The position numbers and the translations under genes were made by a program. A stretch of 64,000 bases of DNA. Source: Palsa-295 sp963785585. Lineage in GTDB: Bacteria; Acidobacteriota; Terriglobia; Acidiferrales; UBA7541. Location: the NCBI GenBank assembly GCA_963785585.1, contig CAWAVW010000002.1, positions 146,513-210,512 on the forward strand, read 5' to 3'. The notes under the pieces were generated by a model. The model searched no databases, had not been told where the DNA came from, and worked only from the letters and a program-made list of their open reading frames with translations. Shown in pieces: positions 48,260-56,363 of the stretch (positions are counted from its first letter, which is position 1; each line of letters opens with the position of its first letter).

Positions 48260-51200
48260 TTGCGAGTGCGAACGAAAGTATTATTCCTCCCGCTCATCTT
48301 ACTTTGTGCGTCGCTGAGCCACGCGCAATCGCCGACGGGAACAATCAGCGGAATCGTTCTCGATCCCTCCGGCGGAATTGTCGGGGGCGCGGATATTCTG
48401 ATCGTCAGCGACACGACCAGCGTTCAATATCCGACCAAGACCGACAGTGAAGGCGTGTACCTCGTTGCGAATCTTCCGCCGGGCCCCTACCGCATTCAGG
48501 TTTCGAAAGTCGGGTTCAAGACGATCATCAAGCCCGACATCGTCATCCACGTGCAGGACGCGCTCGCGATTAATTTCCGGCTTCCGCTGGGAGCGGTTTC
48601 GGAGATCGTGACCGTTCAGGGTGGCGCACCGCTTGTGAATACCGAATCAGGATCGGTCAGTACGGTTATTGATCGTCAACTCGTCGAGAACCTGCCCTTG
48701 AACGGCCGAAGCTTCAACACACTCTTGCAGCTCACGCCCGGTGTCGTGATCGCGCCTGCGAACAGCAATTCTCCCGGCCAATTCAGCATAGCGGGTCAGC
48801 GAACCAGCTCGAACAGCTTCAGCGTGGACGGAGTGTCCGCAAACTTTGGCGTGCAGCCTGGATTTAGCGCAGGTGCTGGGTCGGGCCTCGGCCAGTCGCA
48901 GGCCTTCAGCGCGCTGGGCGGAACCAGCAGCCTGGTGTCGGTCGATGACCTTCAGGAATTCCGGATCGAAACGTCGTCGTTCGCTCCCGAGTTCGGGCGT
49001 CAGCCGGGCGGACAAGTACTCCTTACAACTCGCTCCGGTACAAATGACTGGCATGGAGGGGCGTTCGATTATTTCCGCAACGACGTCATGGATGCGAACG
49101 ACTGGTTCGCGAACAATGCGGGGCTCGGGCGCGCCGAGGAAAGACACAATGATTTCGGTGGCTACCTGGGTGGCCCCGTCTGGAAGGGCCGGACGTTTTT
49201 CTTTTTCTCGTACGAAGGCGCTCGCCTGCGACTGCCGACTACGATCCTTACGCCCGTACCTTCCCTCTCGTCGAGGGAGAGCGCGCCCACACCGCTCGCG
49301 CCCTTCCTCGACCTTTACCCTCTACCGAATGGCCCGATTTCTGCGGACGGATATACCGCGCAGTACGCCGGCAACTATTCGAATTCCGGAACGCTGAATG
49401 CGACGAGCCTGCGGATCGATCATTTCTTCAGTTCGCACTTTTCGATCTTCGGCCGTTACAACTACGCGCCGTCCGAAACTGTCAACCTGAGCAGTCCGTC
49501 TGAGCTGGATACGCTTCCGGTAGACACGCAGACCTTTACGGTGGGAATCAACTCGGAGTGGAGCAGCAGCACTTCGAACTCGCTTCGCGGCAACTACTCA
49601 ACGCAGACTTCGAACATTCAATCGGCTCTTCATGCAATGGGCGGTGCAACGCTCCCCGATCCGAGTCTTTTTCTCGGCAACCTGCCCTTCCCGGCGAACG
49701 AGTTGAACTTCGAAACGTTCGATACGTACTTCTTTGCAGCTGGATCGATTGGTCACAACCAGTCGAGACAGGTGAACATCGTGGATGACTTCTCCTGGAC
49801 GTTGGGCCGTCACAAATTGAAATTCGGAGTCGATGGACGAATCCTGTTTCTTGACGTTCATCCAGCAACGGCGACGCTGGGCTATTCCGCCGACAGCGTC
49901 CAGGATTTCCTAGCCACCGGACAAACCGACCTGTACGCGACGACAACGAGCCCTGCCAAGATCAAGGCACCGGCGCTGTCCTTCTACGCGCAGGACACCT
50001 GGAATGTCACGGCGAGACTAACGCTCTCCTACGGATTGCGATGGGACTTGAGCCCGGCGCCCTCGGCAAGGGGAAACACGTATCTTGCGTCGTGGGAAAA
50101 CGTGAATGATCCGTCGGCGATCGCGCTGGCACCCGCCGGCACGCCGCTCTGGAAAACGCGTTATGCGAATTTTGCTCCCAGATTCGGATTGGCCTATCGG
50201 CTCAACGCCAAGGGCGATTTCGTCGTTCGCGTTGGAACTGGGATTTTTTATGACTTGGGACTGGGTGCCGCCTCTGTCGTTCCGTCGTACTGGCCGAATT
50301 CCGCGTCAACGTACTATCCGGTGGTTTCGGTCCCGCTCGCGAACGCTTCGTCGTATCTTCCCGCGTTGTCACTCGAGCCGCCCTATTCGGATCAGGTCTA
50401 CGCCTTCTCGCCAAACCTCGAGCTTCCGAGGTCGTACCAGTGGAACGTGGCGCTTGAGAAATCCTTCGCGGGAAACCAAGCGCTGAGCATCACTTACGTC
50501 GGACAGGCGGGCAGGGACCAACTCCGGAAGTCGGCGTTCGAACAGCCCAATCCTAATTTTGCGGGCATCTTCTATCTGACGCAGAACGACGCTCTGTCGA
50601 ACTACAACGCGTTGCAAGTGCAATACAGGCGTCCATTATCCGGGCACGTGCAGGCGCTGTTGAATTACAGCTATTCGCACTCGCTCGACAATGTTTCGGA
50701 CGACGATGTCGCGGGTCCGTCGAACACAGTAATCCCTTCCAAGGGCGACTACGCATCGTCCGATTTCGATGTACGACATAGTTTTTCGGGGGCAGTGACT
50801 TGGGCATTGCCCTCGACCCACGGAGAGCGCGTTCTGTCGGCCGTCACGCGTGACTGGTCGCTCGACTCCACAATCGTGGCGCGCTCTGGATTTCCGTTCA
50901 ATGCGAAGGTGGATCTGGGTGCCTCGGAAGTCGCGGGACAACTGACGCGTCCGGACCTGGTCCCGGGGGAACCCCTTTGGCTTGTAACCCCCGGAGCTCC
51001 GGGAGGAAAGACGCTCAATCCAAATGCCTTCGTGGTTCCGACGAAGGTGCGCCAGGGAACGGAAGGAAGAAACGACATCTCGGGCTTTGGACTTACGCAA
51101 GTCGATCTTTCGATCGTTCGAGTTTTTCCTTTGGGTGAACGAGTAAAACTGCAATTTCGCACGGATGCATTCAACGTGCTGAACCATCCGAACTTCGCAA

Positions 51201-51340
51201 ATCCGCTCGGATACATTCAGTTCGGTCCGTTGTACTTCCAGTCCACACAGATGTTGAACCAAGCCTTAGGCGGGCTAAATCCCCTGTTCCAGGGCGGAGG
51301 TCCACGCTCGCTGCAGGTGTCGTTGAAACTAACCTTCTAA
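48260..51340 (+). CDS. TonB-dependent receptor, Oar-like with carboxypeptidase-regulatory domain
   Basis: This is a 1026-residue outer-membrane receptor. After a signal peptide (ending LSHAQ) comes a carboxypeptidase-regulatory-like beta sandwich (GTISGIVLDPSGGIVGGADI, YRIQVSKVGFKT). A plug domain (LVENLPLNGRSFNTLLQLTPG) and a large barrel of alternating strands ending in Phe follow. The first codon is TTG; GTG at 48266 is an equally good start. With the isopeptidase gene next to it, the likely ligand is the locus's own peptide; that is inference by analogy with astexin-type loci. Confidence 0.9.
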   Translation: MRVRTKVLFLPLILLCASLSHAQSPTGTISGIVLDPSGGIVGGADILIVSDTTSVQYPTKTDSEGVYLVANLPPGPYRIQVSKVGFKTIIKPDIVIHVQDALAINFRLPLGAVSEIVTVQGGAPLVNTESGSVSTVIDRQLVENLPLNGRSFNTLLQLTPGVVIAPANSNSPGQFSIAGQRTSSNSFSVDGVSANFGVQPGFSAGAGSGLGQSQAFSALGGTSSLVSVDDLQEFRIETSSFAPEFGRQPGGQVLLTTRSGTNDWHGGAFDYFRNDVMDANDWFANNAGLGRAEERHNDFGGYLGGPVWKGRTFFFFSYEGARLRLPTTILTPVPSLSSRESAPTPLAPFLDLYPLPNGPISADGYTAQYAGNYSNSGTLNATSLRIDHFFSSHFSIFGRYNYAPSETVNLSSPSELDTLPVDTQTFTVGINSEWSSSTSNSLRGNYSTQTSNIQSALHAMGGATLPDPSLFLGNLPFPANELNFETFDTYFFAAGSIGHNQSRQVNIVDDFSWTLGRHKLKFGVDGRILFLDVHPATATLGYSADSVQDFLATGQTDLYATTTSPAKIKAPALSFYAQDTWNVTARLTLSYGLRWDLSPAPSARGNTYLASWENVNDPSAIALAPAGTPLWKTRYANFAPRFGLAYRLNAKGDFVVRVGTGIFYDLGLGAASVVPSYWPNSASTYYPVVSVPLANASSYLPALSLEPPYSDQVYAFSPNLELPRSYQWNVALEKSFAGNQALSITYVGQAGRDQLRKSAFEQPNPNFAGIFYLTQNDALSNYNALQVQYRRPLSGHVQALLNYSYSHSLDNVSDDDVAGPSNTVIPSKGDYASSDFDVRHSFSGAVTWALPSTHGERVLSAVTRDWSLDSTIVARSGFPFNAKVDLGASEVAGQLTRPDLVPGEPLWLVTPGAPGGKTLNPNAFVVPTKVRQGTEGRNDISGFGLTQVDLSIVRVFPLGERVKLQFRTDAFNVLNHPNFANPLGYIQFGPLYFQSTQMLNQALGGLNPLFQGGGPRSLQVSLKLTF

Positions 51341-51411
51341 CTCGCTAAACGAATCGTGGCTTCGACTGCGGCAGAAGCGCCGAACAGTCCTTGCTGGAGG
51401 TGTGTCCCAAA

Positions 51412-53556
51412 ATGCGGCGACTCATTTTTCTCCTCGCCATTCTCGGAATCTCCATCGCGTGGTTCCCGGCCCGCTTGGTTGCTCAGGCCGTCGAGGGCGC
51501 GGCGTTTGATCCTGCGCCGGTCGAACTAAAGCAAAGCGTCGCGACAAACGCTCGGCCCGTAACACCGATGGATCTGCTGACGCTGCGCGACGTGAAGGGT
51601 ATGAGCCTTTCGCCTGACGGAAGTCGCCTGGCATTTGTCGTCGGTCAGGCCGAATACGAAACGAATGGATACCGTTCCGGCCTATTTGTCGTTGCGACCA
51701 AAGGTGATGGCCGCGTCGAAGCGTTGGGGACGGCAGGGATGCCGCATTGGGACGACATCAATCAGTGGATCGAAGAATCTCCCGAATGGTCACCCGACGG
51801 GCAATGGATTGCCTACCGAACGCGGCTGCGATCGGACGAGCACTGGGAGGTCACTATTTGGAATCTGAAATCTGGGCTCGTCGAAAAAGTCACGTCGGTT
51901 CCCGCCGACGTCGAAAGCTATAGGTGGTCCCCCGACGGCACCGCTTTATTCCTCACGACCGTGACGCTGCAGGCGGGCCTCGATGTCGGGAAATCATTTG
52001 ACGCCGGAGTGCTGTTCAACCAGGCCATCCATCCCTACCAGGTTATTCCGGTCCACACGCAGATGGAAGATGCCAAAGAATCGGAGCACCGGTACTGGAT
52101 GTACGATCTCAAAACCCAGCAGGCGCGTCCGGCAACTGACGAGGAGAAGGCGAGGTGGAAGCCGTGGAACGCGGCATCGGAAACGGAAAAAGCGTCTCCC
52201 CTTGCGAAGTACAACATACTGGATGCCGCCCCTTCGCCTGATGGATCGAAAATCGCTTACCTCTACGGAGTTGATAATCCCGCACAGTCTAAAACGTGGG
52301 CGACGAGGCTTCTGATTACCTCGGACCAAGGCCGCAAGCTTCTGGAACTGACACCGGACGCGCACCGCGTCGATCAGTTCTGGTGGACGGCGGACGGAAC
52401 CACGCTGTACTTCACCGAGCACGACGGAAGAGGACATTCCGCGGAGCTTTGGGCACTGGGCTTGGGGGATTTGAAGCCGCATTTGTTCTACCGGGCTCAA
52501 CCGAACGAATATCTCTCTTCGTTTACGTCGGACCGCGAAGGAAAGGTATTCGCTTGCCTGCGCGAGAACAACACCACGCCGCCGCAGATTGCCGTGATCG
52601 ATGACTTGACCAAGCCCGTTCGTATCATCGTCGATTTGAATCCTGAGTTTTCCGTTCTCGAAAAGGGCGGCACAGAGCGTTTGGAAGGAATGAATTCTTA
52701 TGGTGAAAACTGGTTTGCGTATCTGGTCAAGCCGCCCGATTTCCTACCGGGCAAGAAGTATCCGCTGATCGTAACGACGTATCGGAGCGGCGATTATTTT
52801 CTGCGGGGAGCTTCTGGGGATGAGAACCCCGTTCAGGTGTACGCCGCGCAAGGTTTTGCGGTGCTGTGCGTCGACTCAGGGTGGATTCGAAACCGAGTGA
52901 CCGGTAACTTTGACGAAACGCTTCTGACCTGGGCTTCTCCTACGGCATCGATCCTTCAAGCCGTTGGGCGTCTCGCAGACCAAGGAATCATCGACCCTTC
53001 GAAAGTCGGTATTTCGGGATTCAGTCACGGGGAAGAAATCGCCGGGTACGCGTTGATTCACAGCGAACTGTTCCATGCCGCTTCGGGTGCGCAGAACTAC
53101 GATCCCTTCTTTTACTTTCTGGGAAGCGATGAATGGCATCGTATTTTCGAGCAGTGGCGGCTCGGCGGGTGGTCCGGAGGTGTGTTGAATCCCGACTGGA
53201 AGAAGATTGCGATGTCGATGAATGCGGACAAGATTGTCACTCCCATCCTGGAGAATGCTTCCGACACCGAATATCTGATCGATCTTTCAACGTATCGTTC
53301 GCTCCGCGATCTCGATAAACCGATCGAGCTCTACATCTACCCGAACGAACTGCACGTCCGCAATCAACCGCGACACAAGCTGGAAATCTACGAACGAAAC
53401 CTGGACTGGTTCCGATTCTGGCTGAGGGACGAACAGGACCCTGACCCTCGAAAAGAAGCGCAATATCGAAGATGGAATCGACTGCGTGACGAAACGGCCA
53501 CGCGGCGCGAGGATTCTTTGTCGATTCCGGCGCGGAGTTCCTCTCTGTCGAAATGA
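51412..53556 (+). CDS. S9 prolyl-oligopeptidase-family lasso-peptide isopeptidase
   Basis: This is a 714-residue secreted or periplasmic protease with a signal peptide (ending ARLVAQ), a beta-propeller (for example MSLSPDGSRLAFVVG, PEWSPDGQWIAYR, YRWSPDGTALFL) and a C-terminal alpha/beta hydrolase. The nucleophile is Ser538 in GISGFSHGEE and the probable catalytic His is His648 in YPNELHVRN. It fits the Atxe2-like isopeptidases that open lasso rings. I use the ATG at 51412, which has a GGAGGTG site. Gene order TonB receptor then isopeptidase, facing the biosynthetic operon, supports the role. Confidence 0.85.
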   Translation: MRRLIFLLAILGISIAWFPARLVAQAVEGAAFDPAPVELKQSVATNARPVTPMDLLTLRDVKGMSLSPDGSRLAFVVGQAEYETNGYRSGLFVVATKGDGRVEALGTAGMPHWDDINQWIEESPEWSPDGQWIAYRTRLRSDEHWEVTIWNLKSGLVEKVTSVPADVESYRWSPDGTALFLTTVTLQAGLDVGKSFDAGVLFNQAIHPYQVIPVHTQMEDAKESEHRYWMYDLKTQQARPATDEEKARWKPWNAASETEKASPLAKYNILDAAPSPDGSKIAYLYGVDNPAQSKTWATRLLITSDQGRKLLELTPDAHRVDQFWWTADGTTLYFTEHDGRGHSAELWALGLGDLKPHLFYRAQPNEYLSSFTSDREGKVFACLRENNTTPPQIAVIDDLTKPVRIIVDLNPEFSVLEKGGTERLEGMNSYGENWFAYLVKPPDFLPGKKYPLIVTTYRSGDYFLRGASGDENPVQVYAAQGFAVLCVDSGWIRNRVTGNFDETLLTWASPTASILQAVGRLADQGIIDPSKVGISGFSHGEEIAGYALIHSELFHAASGAQNYDPFFYFLGSDEWHRIFEQWRLGGWSGGVLNPDWKKIAMSMNADKIVTPILENASDTEYLIDLSTYRSLRDLDKPIELYIYPNELHVRNQPRHKLEIYERNLDWFRFWLRDEQDPDPRKEAQYRRWNRLRDETATRREDSLSIPARSSSLSK

Positions 53557-53558
53557 AG

Positions 53559-53595
53559 AATCCCGGAGGATTTAATTTCGGAATCCTCCGGGATT
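53559..53595. terminator. Convergent hairpin between isopeptidase and precursor genes
   Basis: AATCCCGGAGGATT (53559-53572) pairs perfectly with 53582-53595 around a 9-nt loop. It lies 3 bp after the isopeptidase stop and 7 bp after the last precursor stop. It can serve both converging transcripts, although neither side has a long U-tract. It may also protect the 3' end of the precursor mRNA. Confidence 0.7.
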
Positions 53596-53601
53596 CCACC
53601 G

Positions 53602-53748
53602 CTACTCCTCGGCTAGGTACGCGCCGGGCGTCTGCCGATGCGGGTTCGTGAGGTCTGCACCGACGATGCTCTTAACGAGCGAGTCCTCGGAGCAGATCGC
53701 TTCGGCTGCGTCCGCAAGCTTCGTCATTTCGGGCTTTGTGTAATTCAT
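53602..53748 (-). CDS. RiPP precursor peptide 1 (lasso-type leader)
   Basis: This is a 48-residue peptide, starting MNYTKPEMTKLADAAEA and ending TPGAYLAEE. The leader carries the YxxPx(L/M/I) motif (Tyr3, Pro6, Met8) that PqqD-like recognition elements bind in lasso leaders. A very strong GGAGGTGAT site precedes the ATG. It is the last gene of the biosynthetic operon. Cleavage after the usual Thr-2 would leave GAYLAEE, too short for a threaded lasso, so the core is not canonical. Confidence 0.8.
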   Translation of the reverse strand: MNYTKPEMTKLADAAEAICSEDSLVKSIVGADLTNPHRQTPGAYLAEE

Positions 53749-53798
53749 GAGTATCACCTCCCTCCGTTTTAGATTTTTACGGCCATTGCTCGTTCTCG

Positions 53799-53861
53799 CC
53801 GAACGGCGGCGAAACATCGCCGTTCGGAAACACCTCGGGATCTCGTGAAGCGGAGATCCCG
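53799..53861 (-). promoter_or_regulatory. Two hairpins between the precursor genes
   Basis: CGGGATCTC/GAGATCCCG (53836-53861) and CCGAACGGCG/CGCCGTTCGG (53799-53827) form 9- and 10-bp perfect stems one after the other in the operon transcript. They sit between the precursor 2 stop and the precursor 1 start. Likely roles are partial termination or mRNA stabilisation that sets precursor dosage. Confidence 0.65.
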
Positions 53862-53869
53862 TCGTTGGC

Positions 53870-54016
53870 TTACTCCTCCGCGAAGTAAGCTGGGTTTGTC
53901 TGCTGTCTCGGATTGACCGAATCCATCCCCGCAAAGCGCTTGATCAAAGAGTCCTCGGAGCAAATGGCTTCCGCTGCCTCCGCGAGCTTCGTGATTTCGG
54001 GCTTTTTGTAATTCAC
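53870..54016 (-). CDS. RiPP precursor peptide 2 (lasso-type leader)
   Basis: This GTG-started 48-residue paralogue of precursor 1 starts MNYKKPEITKLAEAAEA and ends TNPAYFAEE. The stretch AEAICSEDSL and the tail AY(L/F)AEE are shared with precursor 1. Residues 27-42 vary most, marking the likely core. An AGGGGGTGAT site lies upstream and the cyclase stop is 21 bp away. Same length and strand as precursor 1, so this is a recent tandem duplication. Confidence 0.78.
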   Translation of the reverse strand: MNYKKPEITKLAEAAEAICSEDSLIKRFAGMDSVNPRQQTNPAYFAEE

Positions 54017-54037
54017 AGGTATCACCCCCTTTTTTCC

Positions 54038-55966
54038 CTACGTTTCTCGGCCGAGAATCTGATGATTGCCGTAACCGGCAACTTGAATTTCGCTAGGTTT
54101 CTGCGGCGAATTCGTCCTCGATTCGCTCTCCTGCTGACGAAGGTTTCTTAGCCACCCTTCGAGGGCGAGTGTTCGGAGCAGCGGCACGGTCGCGACGTCC
54201 AACCCCTGTTCTGCGCCTTGAACGGCGAGTGACAATTCCCGCGAATCGACAATTCCCATTTCTTCCGTTCGAAGTGGACCGGAAATCCAGAGCCGTATGT
54301 GCTCGCTCGTGATGACCTTCACGAGACCGCGACTGACGTAAGCTTTTCGTTTGCGATCCAGAATGTCGCGGGGAACGATGTCGAGAAGAGCCCGCCGCAT
54401 CAAGGAGCGGCGTTCGCGAGGACGGACCAGCTGTTCCCGGGGAATCGAAAAGCAAAAAGCCATCAGATCGCGATCGAGATAGGGATAGCGCCACTCGTAG
54501 GTCGGACTCGACTCGAGCGCCATCGAGGAAAGCTGCGCGCGAAGACTCGCGACCGCTTGGAGGTTCGCCTGAAAGCTGGGAGAGCCTCCGGCAATCGTCA
54601 TTCTTCGAGGTCGAGACTCAAGTTCGTGCCGGTGACGCGCCGCGAAGTCGGGTGTGAGCCACGGGAGTTGTGTCTTGGCAGGGCGCGAACGGAACGAAAA
54701 ATCCGGAATAAATTGCCGAAGAACCGAGCCCCATAGCCCGACGATGGGTTTTCTTTTCACAAGGGCCCAAGCGAAAGACTGCCGCAGGAAGCGCTTTACC
54801 TGGAGACGGCGGAGCAGGTCAGCGAGTTCGGGAATAGGAGTGGGCACTCCCCCAAGGAGCTCGTCGCCGCCAAGTCCGGAAAGAACGACTCGATAGTCTC
54901 CGCTCGAAACAAGGCGACTGAAAGAATCGGCGGCGGAGCTTCCGGTGTAGGGCGAAGTGGGAACGGCGCGAAAACGATCGTGATTTGGAGTTTCGTTAAA
55001 AGACTTCGGTCCAACGTCAATGTGGGTGCCGGCACGGCCCCGCTTTTGCTCCACGATTTCGGCGTAAGGGAGTTCGTCCCAGTTCGGTTCCTCGGCGTCG
55101 AAGTAGGTGACGGTATCAACGTGCGGACTCTGGCACTGGCCCTGTGCGATCAAGGAATCCGCCGCACAGACAATGGAAGACGAGTCCATCCCGCCACTCA
55201 ATTCGGCGAGGATCGGCGCCTGCGAGGCGAGACGCCGGCGAACGGCTTCACGAAAGATCGCACGGAACTGTTCCTCGTATTCGTGGTCGTCGCGGCAGCG
55301 AATTCTCTGACGTGAGTCGAAGTTCCAGTATTTGCGAATCAACGTATTGCCGTCTCGAATTCGAACGACACACGACGGAGGAACACTCAGGATGCCTTTA
55401 AAAGGTGTCAGTTCCGAGGCCGGGACCGACGACAACCATCCCGCGAGATAGTTCTCAGAAAGTGGAGGCGTCGTACCGAAAGAAATGAGCGGCTCAAGGA
55501 CCGTGGACCAAACGATGGAATCATGTTCGATCCGGTAGAACAGCGGACGTGTTCCGATAAAGTCGCGGGCCAGGATGACTTCCCGTCGATCTTCCGAATA
55601 AACACTTACGGCCCAATCGCCGACCAGTTCAGAAAACATTTTGCTGCCCAAACATCCGTACCGGTTCGCTGCGATTTCGACGTCGCTCGAAGATCTGTCG
55701 AGGTCACGGCTTCGGTCGATGAGTTCTCCGCGATTGTCCAGGCGACCGTCCCAGAGCATCCAAGCCCGGTTCGGTAGGCTATATGGCTGTCTTGCGCTCG
55801 GGATGGGCCCGGTTTCGAATGAGCCATAGAGAAGAACTGCCGATTCTTGACGAATACCTGCGATTCCGTCCGGAGCATACGGAGCGAGAAGTCGCGCCGC
55901 ACGCTCGAAATCGGCATTGGCAACCGGAGCTCCGTTGAAATTGCAGATGCCGAACTGGACGCTCAT
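54038..55966 (-). CDS. Lasso cyclase-like asparagine synthetase homologue (C protein)
   Basis: This is a 642-residue protein. The N-terminal GATase-like domain lacks the catalytic Cys at residue 2 (it starts MSVQFGICNF), as lasso C proteins do. The C-terminal Asn-synthetase domain has the pyrophosphatase loop LAELSGGMDSSSIVCAAD and SGLGGDELLGG. Such enzymes adenylate an Asp/Glu side chain and close the macrolactam. I start at ATG 55966, which has a GGAGAA site; an in-frame start six codons earlier is weaker. Confidence 0.9.
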   Translation of the reverse strand: MSVQFGICNFNGAPVANADFERAARLLAPYAPDGIAGIRQESAVLLYGSFETGPIPSARQPYSLPNRAWMLWDGRLDNRGELIDRSRDLDRSSSDVEIAANRYGCLGSKMFSELVGDWAVSVYSEDRREVILARDFIGTRPLFYRIEHDSIVWSTVLEPLISFGTTPPLSENYLAGWLSSVPASELTPFKGILSVPPSCVVRIRDGNTLIRKYWNFDSRQRIRCRDDHEYEEQFRAIFREAVRRRLASQAPILAELSGGMDSSSIVCAADSLIAQGQCQSPHVDTVTYFDAEEPNWDELPYAEIVEQKRGRAGTHIDVGPKSFNETPNHDRFRAVPTSPYTGSSAADSFSRLVSSGDYRVVLSGLGGDELLGGVPTPIPELADLLRRLQVKRFLRQSFAWALVKRKPIVGLWGSVLRQFIPDFSFRSRPAKTQLPWLTPDFAARHRHELESRPRRMTIAGGSPSFQANLQAVASLRAQLSSMALESSPTYEWRYPYLDRDLMAFCFSIPREQLVRPRERRSLMRRALLDIVPRDILDRKRKAYVSRGLVKVITSEHIRLWISGPLRTEEMGIVDSRELSLAVQGAEQGLDVATVPLLRTLALEGWLRNLRQQESESRTNSPQKPSEIQVAGYGNHQILGRET

Positions 55967-55988
55967 GAAAGCTTCTCCGCACAAACTC

Positions 55989-56363
55989 TTAGCAACGGTC
56001 TAAGACGGCATAGGTTTCCGTGGCGCTCAATTTGTCATTGACCACAGCGCCATTCACTTCGACCCAGGCGTGCGCCCGGAATGGCAACGGCTGCGCTCCG
56101 ATCACCAGTTCGGCGGCAATTCCCAACTGCCTGAACAGGCACACGGTGGCGGCCGACCGCTGCAGGCATTGAACGTCGGTGAAATAGAATGCACAGGCGC
56201 GGTCGATCGCCTCGCACACGTAGGCAGACATAAGGGCCGGCCGGGCGTGGCGCCGTATCGGTTCGTTCCGGACTCGCGTGTAGAGACTTGCGAAATCGTG
56301 ATGCCGAATGACGGACTCAAACGAAAGCAATAGCGCATAGGCTCGAAGCGTCAGTGCGCTCAT
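55989..56363 (-). CDS. Lasso leader peptidase-like transglutaminase-fold protease (B2)
   Basis: This is a 124-residue protein with a catalytic triad of Cys66 (DVQCLQRS), His99 (FRAHAWVEVNG) and probably Asp110 (VVND), the B2 lasso protease signature. Its ATG overlaps the phosphotransferase stop by 4 nt. Discrete B1 and B2 proteins rather than a fused B are common outside proteobacteria. It should cut the leader from the precursor bound by the PqqD-like B1. Confidence 0.9.
   Translation of the reverse strand: MSALTLRAYALLLSFESVIRHHDFASLYTRVRNEPIRRHARPALMSAYVCEAIDRACAFYFTDVQCLQRSAATVCLFRQLGIAAELVIGAQPLPFRAHAWVEVNGAVVNDKLSATETYAVLDRC

Noticed and set aside
53602..54016. Canonical lasso core assignment for the precursors
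   Set aside because: No start residue follows a Thr-x pair with Asp/Glu at 7-9 plus a tail, so I did not assign a core.
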